This document shows positions 36,368 through 50,095 of a stretch of DNA of 64,000 nucleotides, in pieces. The notes below the pieces were generated by a model that did not search any database, was not told where the DNA came from, and saw only the letters and a program-made list of their open reading frames with translations. The translations under genes and the position numbers were made by a program. The first letter of the stretch is position 1. Each line of letters opens with the position of its first letter. The stretch is from the NCBI RefSeq assembly GCF_000150275.1, contig NW_002060943.1, positions 6,688,299 through 6,752,298 on the forward strand. The letters are read 5' to 3'. The stretch is from Trichoplax adhaerens. Taxonomy: Eukaryota; Placozoa; Uniplacotomia; Trichoplacea; Trichoplacidae.

Positions 36368-37423
36368 ATGAATCCCGAAAATCCCGAAATAGCTATTAAT
36401 TTAACATCTATGGCAAATGCTAATATTTCAATCTATAATTCTACAGGCTATTATCCATTACCCTTGTTTCTTCATGTCCTTTACGGTTTTATATCAGTAC
36501 TATCGATTATTTTTAACTCTACTGTCACGGCTCTGCTATGGCGTGGAATGCAAATAGAACATGCTTATACATTTTATGATCTGTTAATCATCAATATGGC
36601 TATTTCCGACTTATCCATTGGTACACTGACTCTAATTACGCCTGACTTTGTTATTCCTGCCAACAAGTATCTATATCCATCAGGTACAGTCGGAGATATT
36701 TTTTGCCGTATAATCTTTTCGGAGTATTTATTATTTACATTTGGTTTTTACTCAGTAGCTATTATAGCATTTATTAGCTTAGAAAGATGGGTCGCAATCG
36801 CTAAGCCTATAGTCTATCGGCGTTACTGCCGTTCTAGCAATGCCAAGTTGATTATGCCTATCATCTTCCTTATCAATATGGCCTTTAAAATAAGTAATGT
36901 AGTTAACGTCCATTACGACAATAACACTATGCCTCCGTGTAAGTGGTATCGTGTGTTTCCCACAGCAAATACTTATCTTTATTGGTTCACTGCTTCAGAA
37001 ATTATAACATTTTACGTACCATTAGTTATTATACTTTGCGCTAATATTAATATTGAAAGATGGAGTAAACTTCGATCTCCTAGTCGCCGAAAATATGCTT
37101 TGCCTCGATATCGACGGCGTAGAATGTCCAAAATGGTAATGGCAGCATCTGCAGCATTGATAATTTGTTGGCTACCTAACGAAATCTATTTTACATTGCG
37201 ATCATTTAAGCTTATACCACGAAGTCGAATATTTCATCGAACAGTCAAAGTCTTTGTTATATTGAATAGTGTGCTAAATCCAGTTATTTATGTTGCTTCC
37301 AATCGCAGCTACCGAAATTCCATCGTTGATATGGTACACCGAGCCAGCCTGTATACATTTATGGTAAACCGAAAAAGTTCATCAAATGATCTCGCTTGCG
37401 TAACATTAGATAAAAGTTGTTAG
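36368..37423 (+). CDS. Class A G protein-coupled receptor 2, intronless
   Basis: A 351-residue intronless receptor starting at ATG 36368. The amino terminus carries three N-glycosylation sites (NLT, NIS, NST, residues 11-26). Visible landmarks are N50 in TM1, MAISDL in TM2, Cys113 in TM3 with Cys191 in loop 2 (PPCKW), L-E-R-W at the cytoplasmic end of TM3 (138-141), a highly basic third loop (RYRRRRMSKM), CWLP (267-270) and NPVIY (304-308). It shares with receptor 4 the P-P-C-(K/V)-W loop-2 box and CWLPNEIYF in TM6, so these two look like closer paralogues. The ligand is unknown. Confidence 0.93.
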   Translation: MNPENPEIAINLTSMANANISIYNSTGYYPLPLFLHVLYGFISVLSIIFNSTVTALLWRGMQIEHAYTFYDLLIINMAISDLSIGTLTLITPDFVIPANKYLYPSGTVGDIFCRIIFSEYLLFTFGFYSVAIIAFISLERWVAIAKPIVYRRYCRSSNAKLIMPIIFLINMAFKISNVVNVHYDNNTMPPCKWYRVFPTANTYLYWFTASEIITFYVPLVIILCANINIERWSKLRSPSRRKYALPRYRRRRMSKMVMAASAALIICWLPNEIYFTLRSFKLIPRSRIFHRTVKVFVILNSVLNPVIYVASNRSYRNSIVDMVHRASLYTFMVNRKSSSNDLACVTLDKSC

Positions 37424-40070
37424 TTTTATTTATTAGGGTTAGATTCTCTCCATCAGCACTGCATAATTTCGAATTACAGAACATTATCAATTAAAAATAC
37501 TGATCTAAACTGCTACTATTACTAATGGCTTTCTCGCATGTTGGTCCTTTATGAATATCACTAAGCAACCTATGAGATTATATTGACACAGTAATTAGTC
37601 TGCTTATGTGCTCGATCATCAATTCTATTATTGCTAAATTCTAAGACAGAGCATGATTCACCCGTATTCACAAGGATTCACTAGCTTATCACTTATATGT
37701 CAGTGATATAACATCATAAATTCTTCGCCAATTACTACCTGGTATTAAAGTAAACTTTAACCTTTGCATGCAATACTAGCACATCCTAACTTAAATTGAT
37801 TGGCGAGCTAATCTATCGGCATAACTCCATTTCATTACCCTATTCAGCAGGTTAAAACCAGTTATTTCATTAAATTTATAATTTAGATAGTAATTTAGAT
37901 TTAGAGTTAATGCAATGCGTACCACAAAAAAAATTAGTCCCTATGTTTTCGTGCAACTAATCAATAAAGTTCAAGGTAATTTAACTATTTTCATTACGAT
38001 GAGCACAATAGGTTCAATTCTAGGCAATATTACTACGTCGTTTATCTAGTAAAAATATAAACTAATTCTTTGTGATTCATGCGAAATCATTTATGAAGAT
38101 GAAGCAAGGCTAATATATGATTCATCAGTAAATTAGGCTTAGTAAAGAAGTTTTCTATTCTTAACGGCATTCTTATCGGTCATAAAATTAAAAATTTCGT
38201 TGTTCTTCATCATTAATGTATTAAGGATAATGAATATACTAGTACATTAATTCTATTTAATTCTATTTAAGATGTTGTCCTTCATCATTTATGTTTTAAT
38301 GATTATTGTTACCTTATATAAAGACTAATAGATTAACTATATTTAAATATATATACGGTGTTAAGTCAGTATTTTGTGCCATATACAGATTAGGAAATTA
38401 GCGGCAATTATGTTATTATTCTTAAGTATGCACAGATTTATCCTTGTAGATTAGCAATTTGATAATAATTAGAATTAATAGTCAGAGATCTACCTAGATA
38501 TTCTATAGCGCTTCGTTCATTTATTGGATAATATTTAATCAATGTACGGGTTAATCAATAACGGATATTCGTAACTTGACCCCTAATTAAACTGCAGTAA
38601 GGCTAGAACCTTCTATAGGGTTCAAGGATTGCATCCTTTAGCGCGATATTTTCCATGCACTGTATTATATATTGAAATTTAAAGTCTTTTTTACCTAATT
38701 ATTTCATTAATAAATACTGTATCTGACAAACGGATATTTGCCTATAGGTATATTGTAGAGTGGTAAGGTCCTATAATTCGCTATGTAAATTATACAGAGC
38801 ATAGTAGAAAATGTGATTGTAAGAATAAAAAATTTAGATCTCGAGATATTCATAAAGCATGCGTAAAAAAACATAATACCCTTCGTAACTATTTTTAATT
38901 TCTTTGGGCCTTAACTTCGATATAATTGCTTGCTTACAAACTATAAAAGCAGTAAGAATGCGATAAACCTAATGACTGCTGCAAATATAGCAGCAAGTAG
39001 TTATTGTTTACGTATTATTCAAGAAATCTAAAATACGCTGATCACCAGTTTGTTTTCTACTTTTCTAGATTAAGATATGGGAAGTCAATAAAAGCGAAAT
39101 GAATTTACTGTATACTTCGAGTTTCTATTGATAAATTGCGAAAATGCTGATAAACCTACGCGAGGGCTGATTTACGAAAGACAGTTATTGAAAATACATC
39201 GTATTATTAGTCTTGATACTTGAGTTATACGGGGATACAGACTATCCAAGTAATTACAGTTACTGTTGTAGAACAATTGGGTCATGAATTTATTTTTCAG
39301 TCAAGCCAAAAAAATTATTAACATGATAATATGTGAGTATTCGTTTTATTAGTATCTGCTGATGGTATAAGATTTATAACCGTATCATTTACATTTTAAT
39401 GAATAGAATCTATACCAATTGAGCATTTATAGAGTCCCTAAAAGTTTCTAGGCCTTAGAGTCGAAATACAGGTACGCTGCGCATGCAGCATGGAAATTTC
39501 TACCTATTTTATGTAATCTATAATTGACAAAATGCCCAATCCACATTCTACTTTATAATGTTATAACCAATTGCACTCTTCAATCAACAATGATTTAAAT
39601 TAGTATGCCTTGCATAGCAAAACTGCAGCTTATTTTGGTTGCAAACGTACAAAAATAAATCATTTATCTTTGCGAGTACACTAGATTTCATTTAAATTCT
39701 TTGGGCTATTTATCGGTCGGTAAATCACATGTTTGAATTCTACATGAAATAATATAGATGTGATCAGACACTAAATTCACGATGCAACTATTTTCGTTCA
39801 CGGCATAATAGCGTATGAATATCGTTTCAAAGTGTATGATCGAGTACGGTCGATGTTTACATAATTTAATATTGCTAATATCAATCAAATGTAATCTGGT
39901 TTAAGATATGTCTAATAAATGATTCTGAACAATGACAGCAGTTATTGATTGCCGGGATTAAACCCTTGTCGTCTATGACATGAAGAACAGTAGTTATAAA
40001 TAATCTCAGATTATAGTTTCTAACAATATTAAGGAATCGACTATTTCAACAGGAATAATAATTACTAAGA
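37424..40070. other. Intergenic region between receptors 2 and 3
   Basis: 2.6 kb of AT-rich DNA lying between the 3' ends of convergent receptor genes 2 (+) and 3 (-). No supported gene or clear repeat was found. Confidence 0.45.
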
Positions 40071-41306
40071 TTAATGAGCTTCCCAGGCACATCTTCTTAG
40101 ACCAGTAGGTAAAGTATTAATATCAAGATGATTTCCACCACTTATAACACTACCAGCTAATGTGGATAGCGTGGTTGAGTTGCTGATGATACCTTTGCTT
40201 TGATCGAGACTTGTACTTGTTAGAAAAATATTGCGTTCAGAAGTATGAACTGTTGCGGGTCTATGATGGTTTCCTCGACGATATGGTCGTTTTAAAATTA
40301 ATCTTAGAACGGCTCGACGATAAGTTTTATTTGTTATGGCATATAAGAATGGATTCAGGCAGCATTTCAAGAGGACTAAAGTTGTGGTAATATTATCCAC
40401 AATCTGGCTATGCGAAATAGCTATCACTCTGCTTAATAAGATGTAAATTTCCCTTGGTATCCAGCATAATAATAAAATGACTGTTGCTACCGATGCCATA
40501 CGAGTTAAACGACGTATAGCAATAGAGGTCGAAGAGTAAGTTCGATGTCGATGATAAAGGGCTTCATTATGTAAATGAGAGTTTTGGCCTATTTTAAGGT
40601 AAGAATATGTTGTTATTAGCAGCGGCAACAAGAAACGGATCATGGATAAGGTTAAGGTGGCAGCTAACAGCAAATGATTTACTCTTAGAAAGTGATTAGA
40701 CTGAGGTAAATAATGATATTTTGCCAGTAAGCATCTTGCCACTTTTTTATTGGTTTTATTCTTGCTTGAATGAAAAGAAACGCTGAGAATATAATCAGAA
40801 GTTAGAATCGGTTGCATCAGCCAAATAGCGACAATGACCCATTTAATCCTGGCGACTGTGCAAACTTTTTTATAATTTAATGGCCGAAGGACAGCAATAT
40901 AGCGCTCGATGCTGATGGCTGCTATAGTCGCTACTGAGACTGCATTCAGCATGTAAATAGCAAATTTAGAACGAATGATATAGCAGAATAATTGGCCAGC
41001 CAATCCTTGGGGATAAGTATTAGGTGATGCAAAGAGAAAGGCCAAGATAAACGTCAGTAAAGCGACTAAACTAAGCAGAAAATCACTCATAATTAAGTTA
41101 CAAACTAATGCATTCGAAAATTTAGGGCTAATCTGACGATCACGTACAATGGCTACCAAAACAAGACCATTACACAGAAGAGCAAATATACTTAACACAC
41201 TATAGATGATGCATAAAATTTTAATGATCAATGTTCTATCCACTGGTATTGGTTGTAATGGCATCCATTGGAAGGAAGAGTTATTCCGGCATAAGTTGTA
41301 TCCCAT
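40071..41306 (-). CDS. Class A G protein-coupled receptor 3, intronless
   Basis: A 411-residue single-exon receptor on the opposite strand to the other three; the start is the ATG at 41306-41304. It has the standard N46 in TM1, Cys108 in TM3 and Cys192 in loop 2, the most conventional TM3 box of the set (I-E-R-Y, 133-136, followed by IAVLRPL), CWIP in TM6 (281-284) and NPFLY in TM7 (318-322). The cytoplasmic tail of about 80 residues is Ser/Thr-rich, unlike the shorter tails of the others, and could be a phosphorylation and arrestin-binding region. It is the most diverged member of this group. Peptide-receptor-like; ligand unknown. Confidence 0.93.
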   Translation of the reverse strand: MGYNLCRNNSSFQWMPLQPIPVDRTLIIKILCIIYSVLSIFALLCNGLVLVAIVRDRQISPKFSNALVCNLIMSDFLLSLVALLTFILAFLFASPNTYPQGLAGQLFCYIIRSKFAIYMLNAVSVATIAAISIERYIAVLRPLNYKKVCTVARIKWVIVAIWLMQPILTSDYILSVSFHSSKNKTNKKVARCLLAKYHYLPQSNHFLRVNHLLLAATLTLSMIRFLLPLLITTYSYLKIGQNSHLHNEALYHRHRTYSSTSIAIRRLTRMASVATVILLLCWIPREIYILLSRVIAISHSQIVDNITTTLVLLKCCLNPFLYAITNKTYRRAVLRLILKRPYRRGNHHRPATVHTSERNIFLTSTSLDQSKGIISNSTTLSTLAGSVISGGNHLDINTLPTGLRRCAWEAH

Positions 41307-44013
41307 AGTGATTACTGACGTTAACTCTGAAAGTTATCGCTCTTTAACCAAGGGAGCACAAGCTTATGAGAAGATTCGCGTGCGATTTACGGTAATATCA
41401 AATGAGTATTATTGGAATCTTGCCGACTATTTCTAGTTATTGCAAGACGTTATGGCAACACCTAAGGGCAGAGTAACCTGAAAATATATAAATATGCCAA
41501 TTTTTATATTCATTCTATGGAATTTAATTCTATTTCATTAGTAAACAAGTTAGGCTACAAAACAAATGAAATAAAGAAGTTATTTTTACGTTATTTTAAC
41601 GGCATTTCATTCTAAGTTATGTTATTAATAAGATCGAGCTAAACTGCTTATGGTGATAGCAGACAAATACCTGCCGATCAGAACTCCCTATTCCTTTTAC
41701 TGTATTATTTATGAATCGATTATCTACTATCCAAAGAATTAATTTGCAATACTGTATATCTTGAGGGTAAATTATATTGAAATAGTAATAGCTATATCTA
41801 TGATTACGCGTAATCCTTAAACAAAGTGATTTTTCTTGCCTTCAGAACAGTACATTGCCTTCTATAAAAAATATTACAGAATAAAATAAATATAGCCTCA
41901 TTGAACACTGAAATGATCACCTAATACCAGTATTAGAAACTGATCAGGAAATGATGAAAGAAATAAAGAAAATGTTAAATAATTTCATTTTTGACCTGTT
42001 ATATTCATAAGAATTTCTGGATAGACATTCAGCATATTACTAAAGTCTAAGTATTATTCTATAGTTTAAAGATAGATAAAACCTAACCAATCACATCCTT
42101 ATAGCGTGTTAAAAATATGCAATCAGTCATCCTTGCTAAGCCTTCCGTTAGTCAACCATGCATGAAATTAACTCATGTAGGATTAGGTATTACTTATGGT
42201 TTACCATATCATAATACCTAATGATAGGATAATTTTCTCCCCTTAAATTTATCGAATGACTCAAATACCTTAAATATTTAACTTTTAGTGCACTAGTTTC
42301 TATCGTATTCATTATCCATAAAAGATGGGGATTTTAATACTATATTCGCTCTCTAAAGTAAAGAATTACTTTCATTAAAGCAATTCCGCGTTCTTTAAGT
42401 GTAAATATCAACGTAGTCATAATAAAGGTGTCATAAATAACCTTTTCTGCTTCTAAATAATTCTTAACTGAGGGATATTTTTATAGCTATTTCGCTCATT
42501 ATGAGAATTCTTTCAATATATTGACTGTAATCATTTATATAACGATGCAACATATCGGTATTTTTTTTCAAAATTACTTTTTATTCATAATAATAGAATA
42601 GTCTACATGCACGCTAAAGTACTAATAATAATAAACATCCTTTCAATTTCCGTATTTCCGATTTAATCTAACTACTATTAATGCACTTGATAGCCCTTCA
42701 CTTTCTTTTGTCCGTTTAATAAGGCCTTATTATCTTTCCCTTAACGTAAGATTCAGAACGCGGCAATTTCGATATCTATCAATCTTGCTGATTTTAAAAT
42801 TTATTTAAATATTTAAATGATTATATACTGTAATATATAATATAATCAGTAAATTTGATTCATTGATTTTTTCAACTTGATGAGCTGGCAAAATTATTTA
42901 TGAGTTAGCCTTCATTATGTCACAATTTTTATTCCGATATTTGCTAGTATACAAATATTCTAACGGCATATGTAACAAAATCCTATCTAGCATAACTTAG
43001 CTATCAATGATTTTAAGGGTATTAAATCATATCTCTCCTGATGAGTAGATAGAGTTTCAATTTTCTATTTTGAGCTATCGTAACTAAAGTATGATTTTTT
43101 GCAATCTATGGGGGTCGAGTTGATTCTTTTACTGGTAGCATGCAAATAGAATTGGATATCACATTTATCAATTTGGAACAAAATTAAGATTTAAAGTAAG
43201 CTAACATAGTTCTACCAACCTAATTAAATAACATGCAAAATCTTAGTAAGTTTCATTGATTTATTGTTACTAAATGATTAATTACTATACCAACAGCTTT
43301 AAATTATAAATCAAGTTTAGGCTGAATCTTCGAATTTTTATACATCATTATAATCAGTGATATTTCACTGTATATGAAAAAGAATCTACCCATAGTATGT
43401 CCTTAGTATCGATACTACATAAATTCCGTTTCCATGGCTTCCATTTCATAAATGTATTAATATATATAGCTGGATTAAGCATCATTCAGGGATATTTTAA
43501 TGCGTTACAACAACACATCCTTAGATGAAATCGAGTTGAATTTTATTCTCAAGTATTAATTCCTCAGCTCTTATAAGGTGATGCCCAACGGTAGACCATT
43601 AAAGATGTACTTAAAAGATAACTAAACGGTGACTTACTTCTTCAAGCTCAAATAGATGATGAAATTGATTATAGCTACAGAAACATTTATATTTGTTAGC
43701 GCAATAAAAGCTTATAACACGTACAGAAGATTAACAAAATTTGAAATATAACACAGTCCGTTATTTGTAGCGTAGTCGTACTAGATCAATAAATACGCGC
43801 TTAAGGGGCTTACTTTATTTCGAATATGTCACTTAATTTCATTAACCATGCAATATGGAAGCATCATTTATTCTTTTTAGTTACTGAAGCATGTTAAACA
43901 ATTTATAAGCTCGGTGGCGCCAACATTAAATAGTTAACGCTTTCGAATCCTTGTATTAAAATTGTTTATAAGCAAATATATTTTGCTATTTTCAAATCAG
44001 GTCAAAGCAAATA

Positions 44014-44196
44014 ATGCATCTTATTATTTTATTTATCTTCTTTTTCTCAATAATTGATATAGCAGACCTTAGCGTCAGTAATGGTGTGCTAAATTTTACA
44101 TGTAATTGTGTTAAACAAGAAATCAATCTCTCCTTTTTCTTACATTATAGGGCACAATATAGTTGTTACACAAATGAGAGAGATGAAGTTGATTAA
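44014..44196 (+). CDS. Possible short secreted protein or signal-peptide exon
   Basis: ATG 44014 opens a 60-residue frame whose first 20 residues form a strongly hydrophobic signal-like segment (MHLIILFIFFFSIIDIADLS). It is followed by a hydrophilic part with three Cys (TCNC and a later SC). A GTCA|GTAATG donor at about 44077 and a TTACATTATAG acceptor at about 44150 suggest it could also be spliced. There is no homology I recognise, and the AT-rich background makes Phe/Ile runs common. Confidence 0.2.
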   Translation: MHLIILFIFFFSIIDIADLSVSNGVLNFTCNCVKQEINLSFFLHYRAQYSCYTNERDEVD

Positions 44197-47100
44197 TTCA
44201 CTTTTTTCGACCAAAATCAAATTCATTTTCTGTATCCGTAAGAACCGATAAAATAATTTGCTTGTAACATTGTTTTTTATCTATTTTTAACTATTATATT
44301 ATTAATTTCAATATTTTTGCTGGCAAGTTGTTTACCTATATTGTGTTGGATGATTGTATTCAATCAACTGTTGAAATAGAAATTAAGAACGATCATGTTT
44401 CTTATTTAATAGAGTATTTTGTTATCATATCTATCGATCCATTTATAATACAGATATTGTAATAGACTAAGGCGATAAATTTAAAAGCTGTTCCTTAATT
44501 AAGACGAAAATTGAACCTAAAATCTTCAAAAGGGCCTACAAATGCGTAAGACCTAAGTTCAATTTAATTACGAATAATTACGATAATATGACGGATTTCT
44601 ATCTCATAACAAGTGATAACTTGTCGGAAGAGTACTGTTTGTCTTAGATGTATTCTATATGCCAATATATTTACTCACTAGTTATCTATTCCTATTCTAT
44701 TTTAATATTATCGTTAGTATACTAGTCTTCTAGCAGTGCGATGAATCTAAGAGAAGCATAAAAATTACCGTTAAAATGGGAAGCTTTAACAGCAATAATA
44801 AGGCTTATATACACATTAAACTGACAGCAACCTTTATGCTTTTCTTATTAGGCTTTATTATAGTAAGTTTGATAAGAATTTGTTGATTAACATCAAAGAA
44901 TTGTACGTATTGTTATAATATTGATGTGTAACATTTGTAGTCAAAGACGGATGTTATTTATTCTGCCTCTTGAAAATAAGTCAGGCTCCTTATATCCTTG
45001 GTAAAAGCTGCCATGTACAGGTACAGGGATCAATTCGTCCATTATCCAAATGGTAAGAAATATCCAATTATAATATTAGTTTCTACCATCAATAAGAGTG
45101 GTAAATGGTATTCAGCTATATTATAATAATAGTAGAAGCTATAATTTATTTTTCGAAGCACTTAACAATTGTCAATGCATATCTTATGATAAAGATATTT
45201 ATGTCTGTGATTGTTTGATATGTAAAAAATAAACTTTTGTTTTCATAACTCTATAGAGGAAATGTAATTCTTGCTGCCATATTATAATGATCATCAATAG
45301 ATTAAAGTAGAAATCAACCTATTTATTAAGCTATATTTTCGAAATAACTGATTAATACAACAGCTGTATAAGAAAAGAAAGTTTTTAGTCCTTGCCACAC
45401 GAAATGTCTATATACAACAACAACGGCATTACACTTCCTTGACAACTCCTTTAGCTTACTAATAATATTATCTACAGTACGTTAGCGAGCGAAAAAATAC
45501 TGCTGATATAGCTAAGAATGAATATTATTTAGATACCGGATGGGCAAAATTGATGCAATCGAATTAAAATCATTATATCAGTAAGTTAGCTAGTATCATT
45601 ATGCATACTCGTAGGAGTTAAGTTATTACAGCTATGAAGCAGTATGTTATAAGTGGACCGAGATCATTATGCCTACCAGCTGGATTCTAGAGCATGAAGA
45701 CAGTTTAACATTAAAAAGATTAAAAGCAGGACTAGTAATAAGATCTTTCTTAATATACAGCAGGTTACGCAATGTGTTGGCATATGTATCTTTTAAATTC
45801 ATGTCTTACTTAGTATAGTGCATCAGAATTAGACTATTGCATTAATCGCCCAGTAAAAAATCCGTATTAATTTCATTGCTGGACGTTATAGCTTATTTAA
45901 TAGTTAAGCTTAGCGACTGAGATTTATCAGCTACTATAACGTACTAAGTTGGCCACAACGACAACGCTATCGTGTATTTTCTTACCATTTTTAAAACATT
46001 TAAATTAGTCCAAGTAACCTAAAATTTTCAATTTTTGCGCTCTTTAATAATACCTATATCGCCTTCATACCATATAATATAAAATTTACGCAGTATATCA
46101 CATCTTACCTTATTATTTAATGTTCATCAGAGCGATTTGAAATTGAGCAAGACGTGAATCTGTAGTTATATGATCTACTCATTACACTAGCAATGTAGGA
46201 TTATAATATAGGATTAGAAGCATTTAGGAGTATAGATGATAAGTACGGACGGTATGTATGCAATTACGACAAAATTTATCGGAATTCATATTGCCACTTA
46301 AGATTTTCAGTATTTTCAAAGTATCTGCTAGATTATGTTCCAATTTTAAGCAGAAGTTGAGCGAATTTCAAATTTCAGGCTACAGAATAGTAAAGTTTTA
46401 TGTAAATTTCGTTTTTATTTTGCACACGCTTCAAGATTTTAAGAATTGTATGGATCCGTAACATCAGTTTCAGATTCATTTTACCTGATAAAAGAAAACT
46501 TTGTAGCAATCATGCCTTACTTAACCGTATTTTAAAGGTGTACTTCAATTGTTAGTTTCAATATTATAGATATTAGTAATAAATGGCTTTGAGTTTATTG
46601 CGATATAGTAAGTTCACGAGCTAGTCTATTTTAATTTTAAACCGCTTAGAACGGTGAAAATCGAATGAAGCAAATTTAATTCATAATTCTGTTTAAGGAA
46701 AACCCGATATTATAGGCATCAATGACATAAATGAATCTGGATCATTGAATTTAAACATCAATCTATTTATCTTGTTAAATTAAAGTAGGAAGAGAAATCC
46801 TTTGGATTGTTCCTTTATTGTGTACTTGTGGTTTACTATCATGGATCGACTCTTCATCAAAGATTGCTACTACCATTTAGAGTTCAATTGGCCGTGACAT
46901 ATCAGTAAGAATCTGTAGAATCTGCAAAGGAATGTTTATCACAGCGTTGATCAATGCTTGCTAAAGCATGTAAGGGTTATAGTATGATTTTTAAGATTAG
47001 AATCAACCCCCTTGCATTATAAGTAGAACATCTCCTGCTTCCGGGTTTATTGCGCTATGATTAACCAATCTTCTACCGATTGGATATTTAAAGCTTATGT

Positions 47101-49787
47101 TATAGTTTACTAGATTGAATAGATACCAATCTATTACCACAAGAACATTTATGAATCGCCTTGAACGTAGAGACAAATAAGGAAGAACCCCAGCACCTTA
47201 TTAATCAATAAGATAAAATGCTTCTATGTGATTACACTAGCAATTGAAAGCGATAAAAACTATCTATTTGGTAGTTAAATAATTTCTATCTCATAAATGG
47301 ACAATTTTTATTATAAATACAACATAAGGCTTTTATTATAGCCGTTTTCGATTACATTTTATGGATCTATAGTTTTTTTTGGATAGGCTCTCATTCGATT
47401 TCAACATTTAAAATATTGCCGTATCCTGTGATGATAAGAAAAACTGAGAAGCTACAATATCTTCAGTTTACGGCTTGCATAGAAAATGATAGTTCAGATA
47501 AAGAAGTACGGCAGCAAACGATATAATAAAAAGACTATTTCACCTGCTATAAAATCATGAAATTTCGAGATCTTTATGTCGCATAATGGAAATAAGTAAC
47601 TAAAATAAGAAGTCGTGATGATTTATAATCATGGCTATGCCAATAATAGAAGATCTTTCATCTGTGTACTATGAAAATCGAAGTATTAGTAGCACACTCT
47701 CGCAGTAGGAATAAACCTTGACTAACTTCAAATAGAATCCAAAATATGAACAATACCAGATAGAGCGTGTTTAAAAAAAGATTAGGAAGAAAAGAAATTT
47801 ATTTAATCAGTATTTGTTGAATTTTAATTTACTGTATAGTCAAAGTTAATTAATTATTCTAACGATCGAGTTTTTTCATGCAATAAAATGTTACTAATTG
47901 TTTCACATAGCGACCGATCATGGCGAAATTCCGCATTTGTTAATCATGACGGAGTCATAGGAAGAAGTAGGAGACAATTTAATGCCGTTACCGATCGTCC
48001 ATACTTAATGTCGACAATAATGCTGTAAGCTAATTGATCTTCATTAAATGAAGCCAAGACTCCGATCAACATGACAGTTTACATCTATAAAATGGTTGTG
48101 TAGCTATTTGCAAAGTCAAAAAGAGAGTACGATCTATCAAATCACCTATCAAGTTACAGTAAGATTAGCGAAGGAATTGAGTTAAGCATCCTTATTTACC
48201 AGGAGAAAAGAAAACCTTGAAATTGAGCACAATACAGTTATATGTTTCTAAGAAAGAAACAGTCTCTTTACATAATTATTTTAATTTCTTTAGAAAGAAT
48301 GTTTAATTTTGTTTCAAAGACTATCCATTTTGTTGGCAATTGTCTACAGGGATTATGTCACTTTTCAATATTGCTTTGCTAGGGGCTATCCGGGCTAATC
48401 CTTAGCCTTCATTCTTAGCCTAATCAAATTCTAATTGAAATTGAAATTCTAAATTTAACATCAATGTAGTTATTCATGAAATTAATGATTCTAAGAAAAG
48501 AAAGAAAAAATTCAAGAGCATGATTGTTCTATTTCCAGTAATTCATGATCTGATGCAGCCAGCAAATTTATAATTTAGCTATAGTCGTCATAATTAACAC
48601 TGAAGTTGTTAAATCAATAACTGTAGATGCTTAATCTTTCTATTAATTTAACCTGGATTAGAAGGTATTTAAGTTTCGATCACAAGTTAAATAACAAGAA
48701 AAAATACTTCAATCTAAGATAAAATAGAGTCAATAACTACAGTTAGCACATTATTCGATAAATTGATCAAATATTTTTCTCTTAGCAATATTGCTATTAT
48801 TATAATAACCATCAAATCATCGTTTTCCAAATATAGAAAGGGCAAAATACTATACTAATAATAAAATAGATCTTTCGGTTTCTTTTTCAAAACAATTCGA
48901 ACAAGATTGAAGTTATTCTCTTTGTATTGAAGAAATATTTTCATTCCATTACTGAGATGACTCATTGCTATTGTAAATCCAGGACTAAGTAAGATACTTG
49001 CAAATAGTATAAATAGGTCAGTATTGAAAAATTTGAGAGTATTAATTGATGTATTCATATTCTTATAACTCACTATGGTATCCTACTTCAAATTGTTTTG
49101 TGAAAATAGTTATCGCACCACCTATTGGAATATAACTCATTACCTTTTCTGCTGAAAGTAGCCATAGTTGATCTTTAGTTCTAAACCACCAGATAAACAT
49201 CTAATTACCTGTTAATTTTGTTGACTACCATTATTATTTTTCAATTCATTCAGGTATCATAAAGCAATAATGAAAAAGTAAGAGTTTTGATAAAACAGAA
49301 AACAATACTGAAGAAACTAATTCATTATGGCAGCACAATCTGCCATTCGAAATGCTTCGTTATGTGTAGATGATACGCTAGTTTGTTCTTCATAATTGTC
49401 TGCATTACGTTCATACTAGCTTGATATATTGATTGGTAAAGTAATTAGATCATAAATAATCCATAAACTAGGATGTTTACTTGTGATTGAATGTACACGC
49501 TGACTGGATTACCAATACTTCAACAGCAGCATTAAATTTGAATAAGTTACAAATATTCTATCATGCAATCATATCAAATTCAACGATGTATTAGTAAGCA
49601 TCGTTATTATGATGCAGGGTTCAATGATTCAGTGATAGTAAATTTCTCAGAAAATAGAGAACACTATAAGTACTTTAAATAATTAAATATGACAAGATAT
49701 AGGTTTAGAGTGCAATATAATTATAACAGTATCTATAATAAAAAAACAAGTTAGAAGGTCTGTATTAAGTATACGGATATGCTACAA

Positions 49788-50095
49788 GTACAAGCCTATC
49801 TTAACCTTAATACACTACATTATCGTTACACCAAATATATTTTTATATTTAGATAGAATACTGATTATAATTACGGATTAAGTTCAGATATCCAAAGTTT
49901 ATAAAATGAAAGTTGTAATATAAATACTTCGCCTTGCAATGCCTATGTTAAATATATATTACAAGCATAATGCAATCTTAATACAATACCGTATCTTTAT
50001 AGTAAATGTTTTTTATTTAGACAAAATGCAGATTACAGATTAGGCTTAAATATCTAAAGTTTATAAAGTGATAGTTGTAGCAGAAGTGCTAAGTT
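49788..50095. repeat. Degenerate direct duplication, about 140 bp units
   Basis: Copy A is at about 49788-49945 and copy B at about 49960-50095. Shared order: ACAAGC, ATCTTAATACA, TTTTTATTTAGA(C/T)A, A-T-GATTA-A-TTA(C/G), ATATC(C/T)AAAGTTTATAAA-TGA, AGTTGTA. The copies are strongly diverged but collinear. Confidence 0.5.

Noticed and set aside
46258-46461. 67-residue plus-strand frame
   Set aside because: Composition is Phe/Ser/Lys/Ile driven and the segment contains short internal repetition; no signal or domain.
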